The translations under genes and the position numbers were made by a program. This document shows, piece after piece, positions 1 to 8,098 of a stretch of 12,714 nucleotides of DNA. The stretch is from Acetobacteraceae bacterium (lineage in GTDB: Bacteria; Pseudomonadota; Alphaproteobacteria; Acetobacterales; Acetobacteraceae): the NCBI GenBank assembly GCA_947476855.1, contig CANJSR010000101.1, forward strand, positions 1 through 12,714, in the 5' to 3' direction. Positions within the stretch are counted from its first letter, which is position 1. Every line of letters begins with the position of its first letter. Below the pieces are notes generated by a model that did no database searches, was not told where the DNA came from, and was given only the letters and a program-made list of their open reading frames with translations.

Positions 1-1
1 C

Positions 2-235
2 GACGATATCGACGCGCTGTATCCGAAACAGTTGACCGAGATCGACACGGCCAAGCGCGCCGCCCTGCTCGAACAGATGCAGAAGCTGGTCTACGAGAAG
101 CACATGTTCGTGAACCTCTGGCAGCTCGCGTTCCTGAACGTCGCTGGCCCCCGTGTAGCCGAGGCAGGGATCGGTCTCGTGAAGACCTACGTCTATACCG
201 GACCGTACGAGGACATGGCCCTCAAGGGCAGCTGA
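2..235 (+). CDS. Peptide-type ABC transporter substrate-binding protein, C-terminal fragment
   Basis: Only the last 77 residues are in the window; the gene begins upstream. The frame is open from base 2 and stops at TGA 233-235. The fragment has the ending usual for SBP_bac_5 (DppA/OppA-like) periplasmic binding proteins: an amphipathic helix (ALLEQMQKLVYEKHMFVNLW), then a GPRV turn and a short YVYTGPYED segment close to the C-terminus. The family captures peptides, or sometimes nickel, haem precursors or opines, in the periplasm and delivers them to the membrane permeases. Two DppB/DppC-like permeases and two ATPases follow on the same strand, so this is the binding protein of that importer. 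The ligand cannot be read from this fragment because the pocket lies in the missing part. Confidence 0.85.
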   Translation, partial: DDIDALYPKQLTEIDTAKRAALLEQMQKLVYEKHMFVNLWQLAFLNVAGPRVAEAGIGLVKTYVYTGPYEDMALKGS

Positions 236-262
236 ACGGATAACGGCCGGCGATTTTAGGCA

Positions 263-286
263 GCGGGACGGCCCTGGCCAACCCGC
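263..286 (+). other. Intercistronic stem-loop after the binding-protein gene
   Basis: GCGGG at 263-267 pairs with CCCGC at 282-286. Inside this, GGC (270-272) pairs with GCC (277-279) around a 4-base loop, with a small AC/AA internal loop between the two stems. It lies in the 93-base gap between the binding protein and the first permease and has no T-run after it, so it is not a classical terminator. Stem-loops at this place in importer operons are known to protect the binding-protein mRNA and lower downstream expression; that role here is inference. Confidence 0.35.
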
Positions 287-328
287 CGACCTCCGACGGC
301 GCAAACAAGACAAAGGGGCGAGGGGAGC

Positions 329-1249
329 GTGAAGCACTATATCGCCAGGCGTGCTGGCTATTCGCTGCTGTCATTGATATTGCTGTCGCTGACGATCTTC
401 CTGTTCATTCGTTTGACAGGCGATCCGACAGCGCTGCTGACCGAGCCTGGCGCGAGTGAGGAAGACATCGCCGCGATCCAGGCGAAATTCGGCCTCGATC
501 AGCCGCTATGGATCCAGTACGGCGTGTTCATGGGCAGCCTGCTGCGCGGCGACCTTGGGGATTCGTTCTACTACCAGACCCCGGTGCTCGATCTGTATCT
601 GTCACGACTGCCGAACTCCCTGATCCTGGCTGTATCGGCCATGGCGTTCTCCCTGCTGCTGGGCATTCCGTCCGGTATCCTGGCGGCGGTGAAGGTCGGG
701 AAATTCTGGGACAACGCGGGAAAATTGTTCGCGCTGCTGGGGCTTTCGCTGCCGTCATTCCTGGTCGGCCTGCTGATGATCCTGCTGTTCTCGGTCTACC
801 TGGAATGGTTGCCGTCGTCAGGATCGGGCGGCATCCTGCATCTGCTGATGCCCGCCTTTGCGCTGGGCTGGTACTTCGCCGCGGCCCATATGCGGCTGAC
901 GCGATCATCGATGCTTGAAGTCATGGGCTCGGAGTATATCAAGCTCGCGCGCCTCAAGGGCCTGTCCGAAACCCGCGTCATCGCCAAGCACGCCTTCAAG
1001 AACGCGCTGATCCCGGTGGTGACGCTGGCCGGCATCAACCTGATCAACATGATCAACGTCGCGGTCGTGGTCGAAACGGTCTTCGCATGGCCCGGCATCG
1101 GGCGGCTGCTGTACGAGGGCGTCAGCTTCCGGGACTTCCCCGTCGTACAGGGCGTCGTCCTGATCGGCGGCGCGATGATCGTCGTCGTCAACCTGCTCGT
1201 CGACATCATCTACGCGATCATCGACCCTCGTATCCGGCTGGAGAAATAA
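329..1249 (+). CDS. Peptide-type ABC transporter permease, DppB-like
   Basis: This 306-residue inner-membrane permease matches the DppB/OppB family in length and layout. It has an N-terminal membrane segment (about residues 10-28) followed by the family's GDP motif (G31-D32-P33), a periplasmic loop with GLDQPLWIQY (about 55-64), and then five more hydrophobic segments. The EAA coupling loop, which docks on the ATPases, spans about residues 202-229 (EYIKLARLKGLS...HAFKNALIP). The protein ends with a typical VDIIYAIIDPR segment. The start is GTG at 329, preceded by an AGGGGAG purine run at 321-327; no ATG lies nearby in frame. The next gene starts 5 bases after the stop, so the two permeases are co-transcribed and probably form a heterodimer that makes the translocation pore. 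Confidence 0.93.
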   Translation: MKHYIARRAGYSLLSLILLSLTIFLFIRLTGDPTALLTEPGASEEDIAAIQAKFGLDQPLWIQYGVFMGSLLRGDLGDSFYYQTPVLDLYLSRLPNSLILAVSAMAFSLLLGIPSGILAAVKVGKFWDNAGKLFALLGLSLPSFLVGLLMILLFSVYLEWLPSSGSGGILHLLMPAFALGWYFAAAHMRLTRSSMLEVMGSEYIKLARLKGLSETRVIAKHAFKNALIPVVTLAGINLINMINVAVVVETVFAWPGIGRLLYEGVSFRDFPVVQGVVLIGGAMIVVVNLLVDIIYAIIDPRIRLEK

Positions 1250-1254
1250 CGGCC

Positions 1255-2139
1255 ATGAGCGCGACAACCGATCCGGCCGCGGTGCCGACCACGCCCACCC
1301 GCTATTTCCGCCTGCGCGACCTGCCGATCATTCCAACCACGATCCTGGTGACGGTGGTGTTCGTCGCGGTCTTCGCGGATTTCCTCGCCCCGCACGACCC
1401 GCAGGTGGGCAGCCTGACATCACGCTTCCTGCCGCCGTTCTGGCAGGCGGGCGGCGTCATGACCCATCCCTTCGGCACCGATCACCTCGGCCGCGACGTC
1501 CTGTCACGGCTGATCTTCGGCGCCCGCGTCTCCCTTGTCGTCGGCTTCACCGCGGTGCTGGTGGCCGGCGCGATCGGCACCACGATGGGCATCATCTCCG
1601 GCTATCTCGGCGGCTGGGTGGACCAGGTGGTGATGCGCCTGACCGATACCTGGCTCGCTTTGCCGGCCCTGACCTTCGCGATCTTCCTCGCCGCCATCGT
1701 CGGTCCGTCGGAGATGAACATCGTCATCATCCTCGGCGCCGTCTACTGGACCCGCTACGCCCGCGTCGTCCGCGGCGAGGTGCTGTCGTTGAAGGAGCGG
1801 GAGTTCGTCCGCCTCGCCATCGTCGCCGGTTGCTCCAAATGGACCATCATGCGACGCCATATCCTTCCAAATGTCATCAACTCCGCCATCGTCCTCGCCA
1901 CGCTCATGCTTGGCATTGTCATTGTGACGGAGGCGTCATTGTCCTTCCTCGGCGTCGGCGTGCCACCACCCAAGCCGGCCTGGGGGGTGATGCTGTCGGA
2001 CGGCAAGCAGGGGCTGATGGTCGGCTACTGGTGGCTCACGGTAATGCCCGGGTTCTGCATCATGCTGCTCGTGCTCGCGTCCAACCTGATGGGTGACTGG
2101 TTGCGGGTGAAACTCGATCCGCAGTTGCGGCAGCTTTAG
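1255..2139 (+). CDS. Peptide-type ABC transporter permease, DppC-like
   Basis: This 294-residue protein is the second permease of the importer. It has a short cytoplasmic N-terminus, a first membrane segment at about residues 27-45, and the family hallmark HPFGTDHLGRDVLSRLIFGA (71-90). The EAA loop is at about 183-205 (EFVRLAIVAGCS...RRHILPN). Near the C-terminus is SFLGVGVPPP...WGVMLSDG (230-250), a signature of DppC/OppC proteins. The ATG at 1255 was chosen because it gives the normal family length and follows the dppB-like stop by 5 bases; the frame is also open upstream inside the preceding gene, but that extension has no family character. The Shine-Dalgarno sequence is weak, so translational coupling to the preceding gene is likely. 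It ends 16 bases before the first ATPase gene. Confidence 0.93.
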   Translation: MSATTDPAAVPTTPTRYFRLRDLPIIPTTILVTVVFVAVFADFLAPHDPQVGSLTSRFLPPFWQAGGVMTHPFGTDHLGRDVLSRLIFGARVSLVVGFTAVLVAGAIGTTMGIISGYLGGWVDQVVMRLTDTWLALPALTFAIFLAAIVGPSEMNIVIILGAVYWTRYARVVRGEVLSLKEREFVRLAIVAGCSKWTIMRRHILPNVINSAIVLATLMLGIVIVTEASLSFLGVGVPPPKPAWGVMLSDGKQGLMVGYWWLTVMPGFCIMLLVLASNLMGDWLRVKLDPQLRQL

Positions 2140-2155
2140 GCGAGGGGGCACGACG

Positions 2156-3165
2156 ATGGACGAATCCCCATTGCTGGAACTGCGGAATCTCTCCACCCAC
2201 TACATCTCCCAGGGCGGCAGCCGCGTCGTGCGCGCGGTCGATGACGTGTCGCTGTCACTGCGCGCCGGCGAAACCCTGGGCATCGTCGGCGAGTCGGGTT
2301 CGGGCAAAAGCACGCTCGCGCTGTCGATGATGCGCGTCCTGCCCCCCGCCGCGCGGATCACGAACGGGCGGTTGCTGCTGAACGGAGAGGATCTGGTTCC
2401 GAAATCCGATGATGAGATGCGCCACATCCGCGGCAAGCGTATCGCGATGATCCTGCAGGACCCAATGGCCTCCCTGAACCCGCTGTTCACCATCGGCGAC
2501 CAGGTGGGCGAACCGCTGCGCCTGCACGAAGGGGCGAGCCGCCGCTCCGCCTGGGAACGCGCGATCGGGCTGCTGAAGGCCGTCCGCATCCCCTCACCCG
2601 AGACGCGGGTGAAACAATACCCGCACGAAATGTCCGGCGGCATGCGCCAGCGCATCGTCGGCGCGATCGGCATATCGTGCGAACCGCGCCTGCTGATCGC
2701 GGATGAGCCGACCACCAGCCTGGATCTGACGATTCAGGCGCAGTACCTCAAGCTGCTGCGCGATCTCCAGGCCGAACACAATCTCGGGCTGATCTTCATC
2801 ACCCATAACCTCGGGATCGTGGCGCGGATGTGCGACCAGCTTGCGGTGATGTACGCGGGCCGCATCGTGGAAACCGGGCCGGTGTCGGATGTCTTCAACC
2901 ACCCGGCCCATCCCTATACCGCCGCCCTGCTCCGCTCGATCCCGCGGATGACGCAGGCGCGCGAACGGCTGACGGCGATCGAGGGTCAGCCGCCCGATCC
3001 GTCCACCCTGCCCCCGGGCTGCGCCTTCGCCAACCGCTGCCCCAGCGCCTTCGACCGCTGCCGTCGGGAAGCGCCGCCCGTCATGGATGTCGCACCCGGC
3101 CGCACCGCCCGCTGCTGGCTGGTCGAGGAGCAGGCCATTCCAGTTGCAACGAGGGGAGCCGCGTG

Positions 3166-3166
<1 letters not shown>
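2156..3166 (+). CDS. Peptide-type ABC transporter ATPase, DppD-like
   Basis: This 336-residue cytoplasmic ATPase has all the ABC motifs: Walker [10 protein letters not shown] (45-53), Q-loop Q101, signature MSGGMRQR (159-166), Walker B LLIADEP (179-185), a D-loop (SLD, 188-190) and H-loop H217. The residue after that histidine is Asn rather than the usual Asp. The C-terminal Oligo_HPY extension begins near HPYTAALL (252-259). It carries four cysteines, C289-x5-C295-x6-C302-x17-C320, matching the pattern that binds a [4Fe-4S] cluster in structurally characterised DppD proteins. A GAGGGGG ribosome binding site precedes the ATG. Its TGA shares one base with the next ATG (TGATG), which indicates coupled translation with its partner ATPase. 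It energises import through the two permeases. Confidence 0.93.
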
Positions 3167-4125
<959 letters not shown>

Positions 4126-4146
4126 ATTTTCCGGCCTCGCGTGGCA

Positions 4147-4158
4147 TAACCTGCCGTC
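4147..4158 (+). promoter_or_regulatory. Possible -10 box for a leaderless start of the CDF transporter
   Basis: TAACCT at 4147-4152 fits the TANNNT form of a -10 element and ends 6 bases before the ATG at 4159, so transcription would begin at or next to the A of the start codon. No Shine-Dalgarno sequence lies in the 33-base gap. No convincing -35 element is found at normal spacing, which keeps confidence low. Confidence 0.3.
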
Positions 4159-5118
4159 ATGGCACATGATCACGACCACGGGCACGCCCACGGACATTCC
4201 CACGGGCATGGGCACGCCCATGGGGGCCATCACCACCCGATCCCCGACCACGTCGACCGCGCCTTCGCGATCGCGGCGGGGGTCAACCTCGCCTTCGTGA
4301 TCGCCGAGGTCATTGCCGGCCTGATGGCCAATTCCGTGGCCCTGATTGCCGACGCCATCCACAATTTGGGCGACGTCGCGTCCCTGCTGTTGGGCTGGGG
4401 CGCGGTCTGGCTCTCCCGCCGTCCGCCGACAGCACGCCGGACCTATGGCTGGGGCCGCAGTTCCATCCTCGCGTCCCTGACCAACGCGGTCATTCTGCTG
4501 ATTGGCGTGGGCGCGATCGGGTTGGAAGCGGTCGAGCGTCTGTTCGCCCCGCAGCCTGTCGAGACCGGCATGGTCATGGCGGTTGCGGCCATCGGCATCC
4601 TCATCAACGGCGGAACCGCCCTGCTGTTCATGCGCGGGCGAGAGGGCGATCTGAACATCCGCGCCCAGTTCCTGCATCTGGGTGCCGATGCCGCGGTGTC
4701 CCTCGGCGTCGTGATCTCGGCCTTCGCCATCGGGCTGACCGGGCTGGCCTGGATCGATCCGCTGACCAGCCTGATCGTCATGGCCGTGATCGTGATCGGC
4801 ACCTGGGGTCTGCTGCGGGAATCTGTGGACCTCGCGATGGATGCCGTGCCGCAACGGGTGCGCGAAACCGAGGTGCATGACTGGCTCGTCGCCCTGCCCG
4901 GCGTGATCGAGGTGCATGACCTGCACATCTGGGGCCTCAGCACGACCGAGACCGCGCTGACCGCCCATCTGGTTCTGACGGACGGAGAGGGCGAGCACCG
5001 TCCCCACGTGCTGGCCGGCGAATTGAAGGAACGGTTCGGGATTGGCCACGTGACGTTGCAGGTGGAACGAGCCGGTGACGCGGAACTATGCTGGCTGCGC
5101 CCGGCGGATGTGATCTGA
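4159..5118 (+). CDS. Cation diffusion facilitator (Zn2+-type efflux transporter), His-rich N-terminus
   Basis: This 319-residue inner-membrane metal/proton antiporter is of the CDF family (CzcD/ZitB type), which exports cytoplasmic Zn2+ and sometimes Cd2+, Co2+ or Ni2+. The first 31 residues hold 14 histidines in HGHAHGHSH-like repeats, a likely metal-binding tail. The transport-site pairs are H68-x3-D72 in membrane segment 2 (IADAIHNLGD) and H173-x3-D177 in segment 5 (FLHLGAD); the His/Asp combination is that of zinc-type members. The soluble C-terminal domain keeps the regulatory metal-site pattern VHDLHIW (252-258), TAH (268-270) and GHV (296-298). Start: the ATG includes the whole His tail and the next in-frame Met is far inside, at residue 56. 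No Shine-Dalgarno is seen. It may be read through from the ABC operon; a functional link between them is not shown. Confidence 0.93.
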   Translation: MAHDHDHGHAHGHSHGHGHAHGGHHHPIPDHVDRAFAIAAGVNLAFVIAEVIAGLMANSVALIADAIHNLGDVASLLLGWGAVWLSRRPPTARRTYGWGRSSILASLTNAVILLIGVGAIGLEAVERLFAPQPVETGMVMAVAAIGILINGGTALLFMRGREGDLNIRAQFLHLGADAAVSLGVVISAFAIGLTGLAWIDPLTSLIVMAVIVIGTWGLLRESVDLAMDAVPQRVRETEVHDWLVALPGVIEVHDLHIWGLSTTETALTAHLVLTDGEGEHRPHVLAGELKERFGIGHVTLQVERAGDAELCWLRPADVI

Positions 5119-5172
5119 CGACGGGGGTTCGACCGCCTCCACCCGCCCATCCACCGTCGGTTGCCGCTCCCC

Positions 5173-5261
5173 CGTCGTGGCGGGCGAAGGCCCGCCATCC
5201 ACGATTTTTCTGTTGTGGACTAGAGAAAATCGTGGGTGCCGCCCCTTCGCCCGGCATGACG
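5173..5261. repeat. Palindromic intergenic repeat, copy 1 (paired inverted half-units)
   Basis: Two inverted half-units of about 38 bases (5173-5210 and 5223-5261) flank a 12-base centre. The left half folds on itself: TGGCGGGC (5178-5185), loop GAAG, GCCCGCCA (5190-5197), a perfect 8-bp stem, followed by TCCACGATTTTTC. The right half has the same plan in reverse (TGCCG...CGGCA, loop CTTC), but two C/C mismatches weaken its stem. It fills most of the gap between the convergent CDF and ABC ATPase genes. The hairpin followed about 8 bases later by a T-run, on both strands, could help end transcription from either side; the spacing is longer than ideal. A second copy is at 11091-11182. Confidence 0.8.
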
Positions 5262-5301
5262 AGGTGGAGGCCGCGAAGGTCATCGCCACGGTCAGCTGGT
5301 A

Positions 5302-6390
5302 TTAACCCCCAGCCTTCCCCGGAAACACAATGCACGCCTCCGACGGAATCTCCACCGAAGCCGTCTCCCCCGCAGGCGGCTGGTCAACCTCGATCCGGAA
5401 CTCCTGCGCCCCCACCCGCACCACGACCTGGTTCCGGGCACCGAGGAACGTGCTCTCGTCGACCCGCACCGCATAGACATTCGTCTGACCCGGCGCCCCA
5501 CCCAGCCTGATCCGCTCCGGCCGGACCGCGACCGTCACGGGATCGCCCGCCTTGAACACCCGAGGCGTCGGCGCCAGCAAAGGCGCCAGCCCATCGAACC
5601 CGTTCAGCGCAATCCGCACCGCCCCGTCCTCGACCGACGTCACCCGCCCATGCAGGAAGTTGCTGCTGCCGATGAAGTCCGCCACGAACGGATCGGCCGG
5701 CCGATCATAGACCGTGTGCGGATCGGCAAGCTGAGCGATCTTCCCGCCGTTCATCACGGCAATGCGGTCGCTCAGCGCCAACGCCTCGCTCTGGTCATGA
5801 GTCACATAGACGGTCGTCATCTTCAGCGTCCGCGTCAGATGCCGCAGCCAGCTTCGCGCCCTCTCCCGCAGCTTGGCGTCCAGGTTGGACAGAGGCTCAT
5901 CCAACAGCAGCAACGCCGGCCGATAGACCAGCGTCCGCGCCAGGGCGACCCGCTGCTGCTGCCCCCCCGACAAAGCGAACGGGTAGCGCGCGCCGTATTC
6001 CGACATCTCCACCAAAGCCAGAGCCTCGGCCACGCGCGTCGCGCGCTCCGCCTTCGCCATCTTCCGCAGGCGCAGGGGGAAATCCAGGTTCTCGGCCACC
6101 GTCATATGCGGCCACAGGGCATAGGACTGGAACACCAGCCCGATCTCCCGCCGCTCGGGCGGCACGAACAGGTTCTTCGCCCCATCGAAGAACACCCGGT
6201 CACCCAGGATGATCCGCCCCTCGTCCGACCGATCCAACCCCGCGATCGCCGACAAAGTCGTCGATTTCCCGCATCCGCTCGGCCCCAGCAGCGTGAGAAA
6301 CTCCCCATCGCCCACGGTGAACGTCACATCGTCGACCGCGCGGACCGAGCCGAACGTCTTGACCAGGCCTTCGACCCGCAACTCAGCCAT
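5302..6390 (-). CDS. ABC transporter ATPase, Fe3+/polyamine/small-solute class with TOBE domain
   Basis: This 362-residue ATPase belongs to a binding-protein-dependent importer of the FbpC/PotA type. Motifs: Walker A GPSGCGKST (36-44), Q-loop Q88 (VFQSYALWPHMTV follows the family closely), signature LSGGQQQR (140-147), Walker B LLLLDEP (160-166), D-loop SNLDA (168-172) and H-loop H198 (VTHDQSEAL). The region from about 235 to the end is the TOBE regulatory/substrate-class domain, with VAVRPERIRL at 287-296. The ATG at 6390 overlaps the permease gene by 8 bases (ATGGCTGA), a normal coupled arrangement. A TTG at 6405 would add only 5 residues and was not chosen. It is the last gene of the three-gene operon and ends facing the CDF gene across copy 1 of the palindromic repeat. 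Confidence 0.93.
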   Translation of the reverse strand: MAELRVEGLVKTFGSVRAVDDVTFTVGDGEFLTLLGPSGCGKSTTLSAIAGLDRSDEGRIILGDRVFFDGAKNLFVPPERREIGLVFQSYALWPHMTVAENLDFPLRLRKMAKAERATRVAEALALVEMSEYGARYPFALSGGQQQRVALARTLVYRPALLLLDEPLSNLDAKLRERARSWLRHLTRTLKMTTVYVTHDQSEALALSDRIAVMNGGKIAQLADPHTVYDRPADPFVADFIGSSNFLHGRVTSVEDGAVRIALNGFDGLAPLLAPTPRVFKAGDPVTVAVRPERIRLGGAPGQTNVYAVRVDESTFLGARNQVVVRVGAQEFRIEVDQPPAGETASVEIPSEACIVFPGKAGG

Positions 6391-8095
6391 AGATGCGTGC
6401 TCCAAACAGACGGCGGGCGAGATAGACGAACAGGAATGTCAGCCCGACCTGCACCGTCGCCAGGGCCGAGACCGGGCCGTTGTCGCCGTTCTGCCAGAAT
6501 TGCAGCATGGTCGTGCCGATCACCTCACTGCCCGGGGCGAACAGGAACACGGCGGTCACGTATTCCTTGAAGCACAGGATGAAGATCAGGGAGAAGCAGG
6601 AGAACAAAGCCGGCTTGATCAGCGGCAGCATGATGGACCGCGACGTCCGCCACCAATCCGCCCCCACCGTCCGCGCGCCACGGTCCAGGTCCTGGCTGAT
6701 CTGCCCCAAGGCCGGTGCGATCGCCCCGAACCCGGCCGGGATGTAGCGCATCACATAGGCCGCCACGAGAATCCAGATCGTGTTCCGCAACCAGCCCAAA
6801 GGCCCGAACATGGCCGCCGCATAAAGAATGCCGATGCCCGCGATGATCCCCGGCACCGCCCGTGGCGCCATCGCGATGTATTCCAACTGCCGCGACCACC
6901 GGAACGGAGACCGTGTCGAAACCAGCACGACCAGCGCCACGAACGCCGTCCCGATCAGCCCCGCCGCGATCGAAATCTGGATCGTGTTGAAGATCGAGCG
7001 CAGATAGACCGGATACTCGACGATGATCTGATAGTTCTCCCATGTGAACAGGTCCCAGATCGGCAGCAATGGCGACAGCAGCGACACCACGGACCGCAGC
7101 GCCAGCCCGCCGATCACCGCGATGATCGCGAAGCCGACGTACAGCGTCATCAGCACGAACGCGACCCAGCGCCATTTGCCGAGCGGAAAGGCCCTCGGGC
7201 GGGTTGCCTTGCCGCCGACGGTGACGAATCGGCCGCGATCCTTCATCAGCCGCCCTTGCAGCGCGATCAGCACCATCACCAGGGCCAGCATGAAGAACGA
7301 CGCCGCCGCCACCAGCCCATAGGCCGGGGTCGAGGTCCGGAACACCCGGTTATATAGATAGGTCGTGAACACCTCGATCTGCGCCGGCCCGCCGAAGACC
7401 AGCGGGATCGAGAGGATTTCCAGCGAAATGACGAAGTTCATGATCGTGGCATAGATGATCGCCGGCCGCATCAGCGGCAACGTGATCCGCCACAGCACTG
7501 TCCAGGTGCCGGCCCCGGCGCTGCGGGCCGCGTCCTCCAGCGAGGCGTCCACCGAACTGGCCGACGCAATGCAATACAGATAGGCCAGCGGCGCCTGCGC
7601 CAGACCCGCCACCACCGCCATCCCGGTCAGGCTGTACAGGTTCCACGGCTGAGTCCCGATCACCCCCTGCACCGCCAGGGTGATGTAGCCGGCGGGCCCG
7701 AACATCAGGAACCAGCCGAACGCCAGCACCAGATGGGAGATGAACAGCGGCCACAGCAGGATTTCCCCGAACACGCTGCGCCCGGGCAAATCGGTGCGCC
7801 CGATCAGGATGGCGCAGCCGATGCCGATCGACTGCGCGACCAATGTCATCATGGTCGCGAAATAGATCGTATTCAGGATGACGGTCCGGAACTCCGCTTC
7901 CGCGAACAGCGTCGTGAAGTTCTCGACCGTCAGCGCCGCATCCGGGTAGTAAAGCGGCTTGTCGAGGAACGCCTGGTAGAAGATCGGGATCAGCGGCAGC
8001 GTCACCATGACCAGGGTGACGCCGGCGACGAGCCACTGGATCGTGGCGTTCCGGTCGAACGCCGATCCCGATACGGTGGAACCGCTGGCGGCCAT
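6383..8095 (-). CDS. Fused two-domain ABC transporter permease, FbpB-like
   Basis: This 570-residue protein carries two complete binding-protein-dependent permease domains in one chain, as in FbpB/AfuB and some 2-aminoethylphosphonate or thiamine permeases. The first half runs from a membrane segment at about 20-40 to an EAA loop near 187-211 (EDAARSAGAG...LPLMRPA). A linker at about 280-308 is rich in basic residues. The second half begins with a segment at about 309-330 and has its own EAA loop near 470-496 (DRGARTVGAD...LPLIKPA). About twelve hydrophobic segments are visible. One gene therefore supplies the whole membrane pore, which agrees with only one ATPase gene following. The ATG at 8095 lies 3 bases after the binding-protein stop. 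Substrate is not determined by sequence. Confidence 0.92.
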   Translation of the reverse strand: MAASGSTVSGSAFDRNATIQWLVAGVTLVMVTLPLIPIFYQAFLDKPLYYPDAALTVENFTTLFAEAEFRTVILNTIYFATMMTLVAQSIGIGCAILIGRTDLPGRSVFGEILLWPLFISHLVLAFGWFLMFGPAGYITLAVQGVIGTQPWNLYSLTGMAVVAGLAQAPLAYLYCIASASSVDASLEDAARSAGAGTWTVLWRITLPLMRPAIIYATIMNFVISLEILSIPLVFGGPAQIEVFTTYLYNRVFRTSTPAYGLVAAASFFMLALVMVLIALQGRLMKDRGRFVTVGGKATRPRAFPLGKWRWVAFVLMTLYVGFAIIAVIGGLALRSVVSLLSPLLPIWDLFTWENYQIIVEYPVYLRSIFNTIQISIAAGLIGTAFVALVVLVSTRSPFRWSRQLEYIAMAPRAVPGIIAGIGILYAAAMFGPLGWLRNTIWILVAAYVMRYIPAGFGAIAPALGQISQDLDRGARTVGADWWRTSRSIMLPLIKPALFSCFSLIFILCFKEYVTAVFLFAPGSEVIGTTMLQFWQNGDNGPVSALATVQVGLTFLFVYLARRLFGARIYG

Positions 8096-8098
8096 GGA

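Noticed and set aside
1087..1254. An upstream start for the DppC-like permease
   Set aside because: It lies wholly within the DppB-like gene, is Arg-rich, and makes the protein longer than its family.
2830..3165. An upstream start for the DppF-like ATPase
   Set aside because: It lies within the DppD-like gene and has no family similarity; the TGATG junction with a strong ribosome binding site gives the normal start.
4171..4235. Short tandem repeats that could be taken for a CRISPR or satellite array
   Set aside because: They are His/Gly/Ala codons at the start of the CDF gene, in frame, irregular and without spacers.
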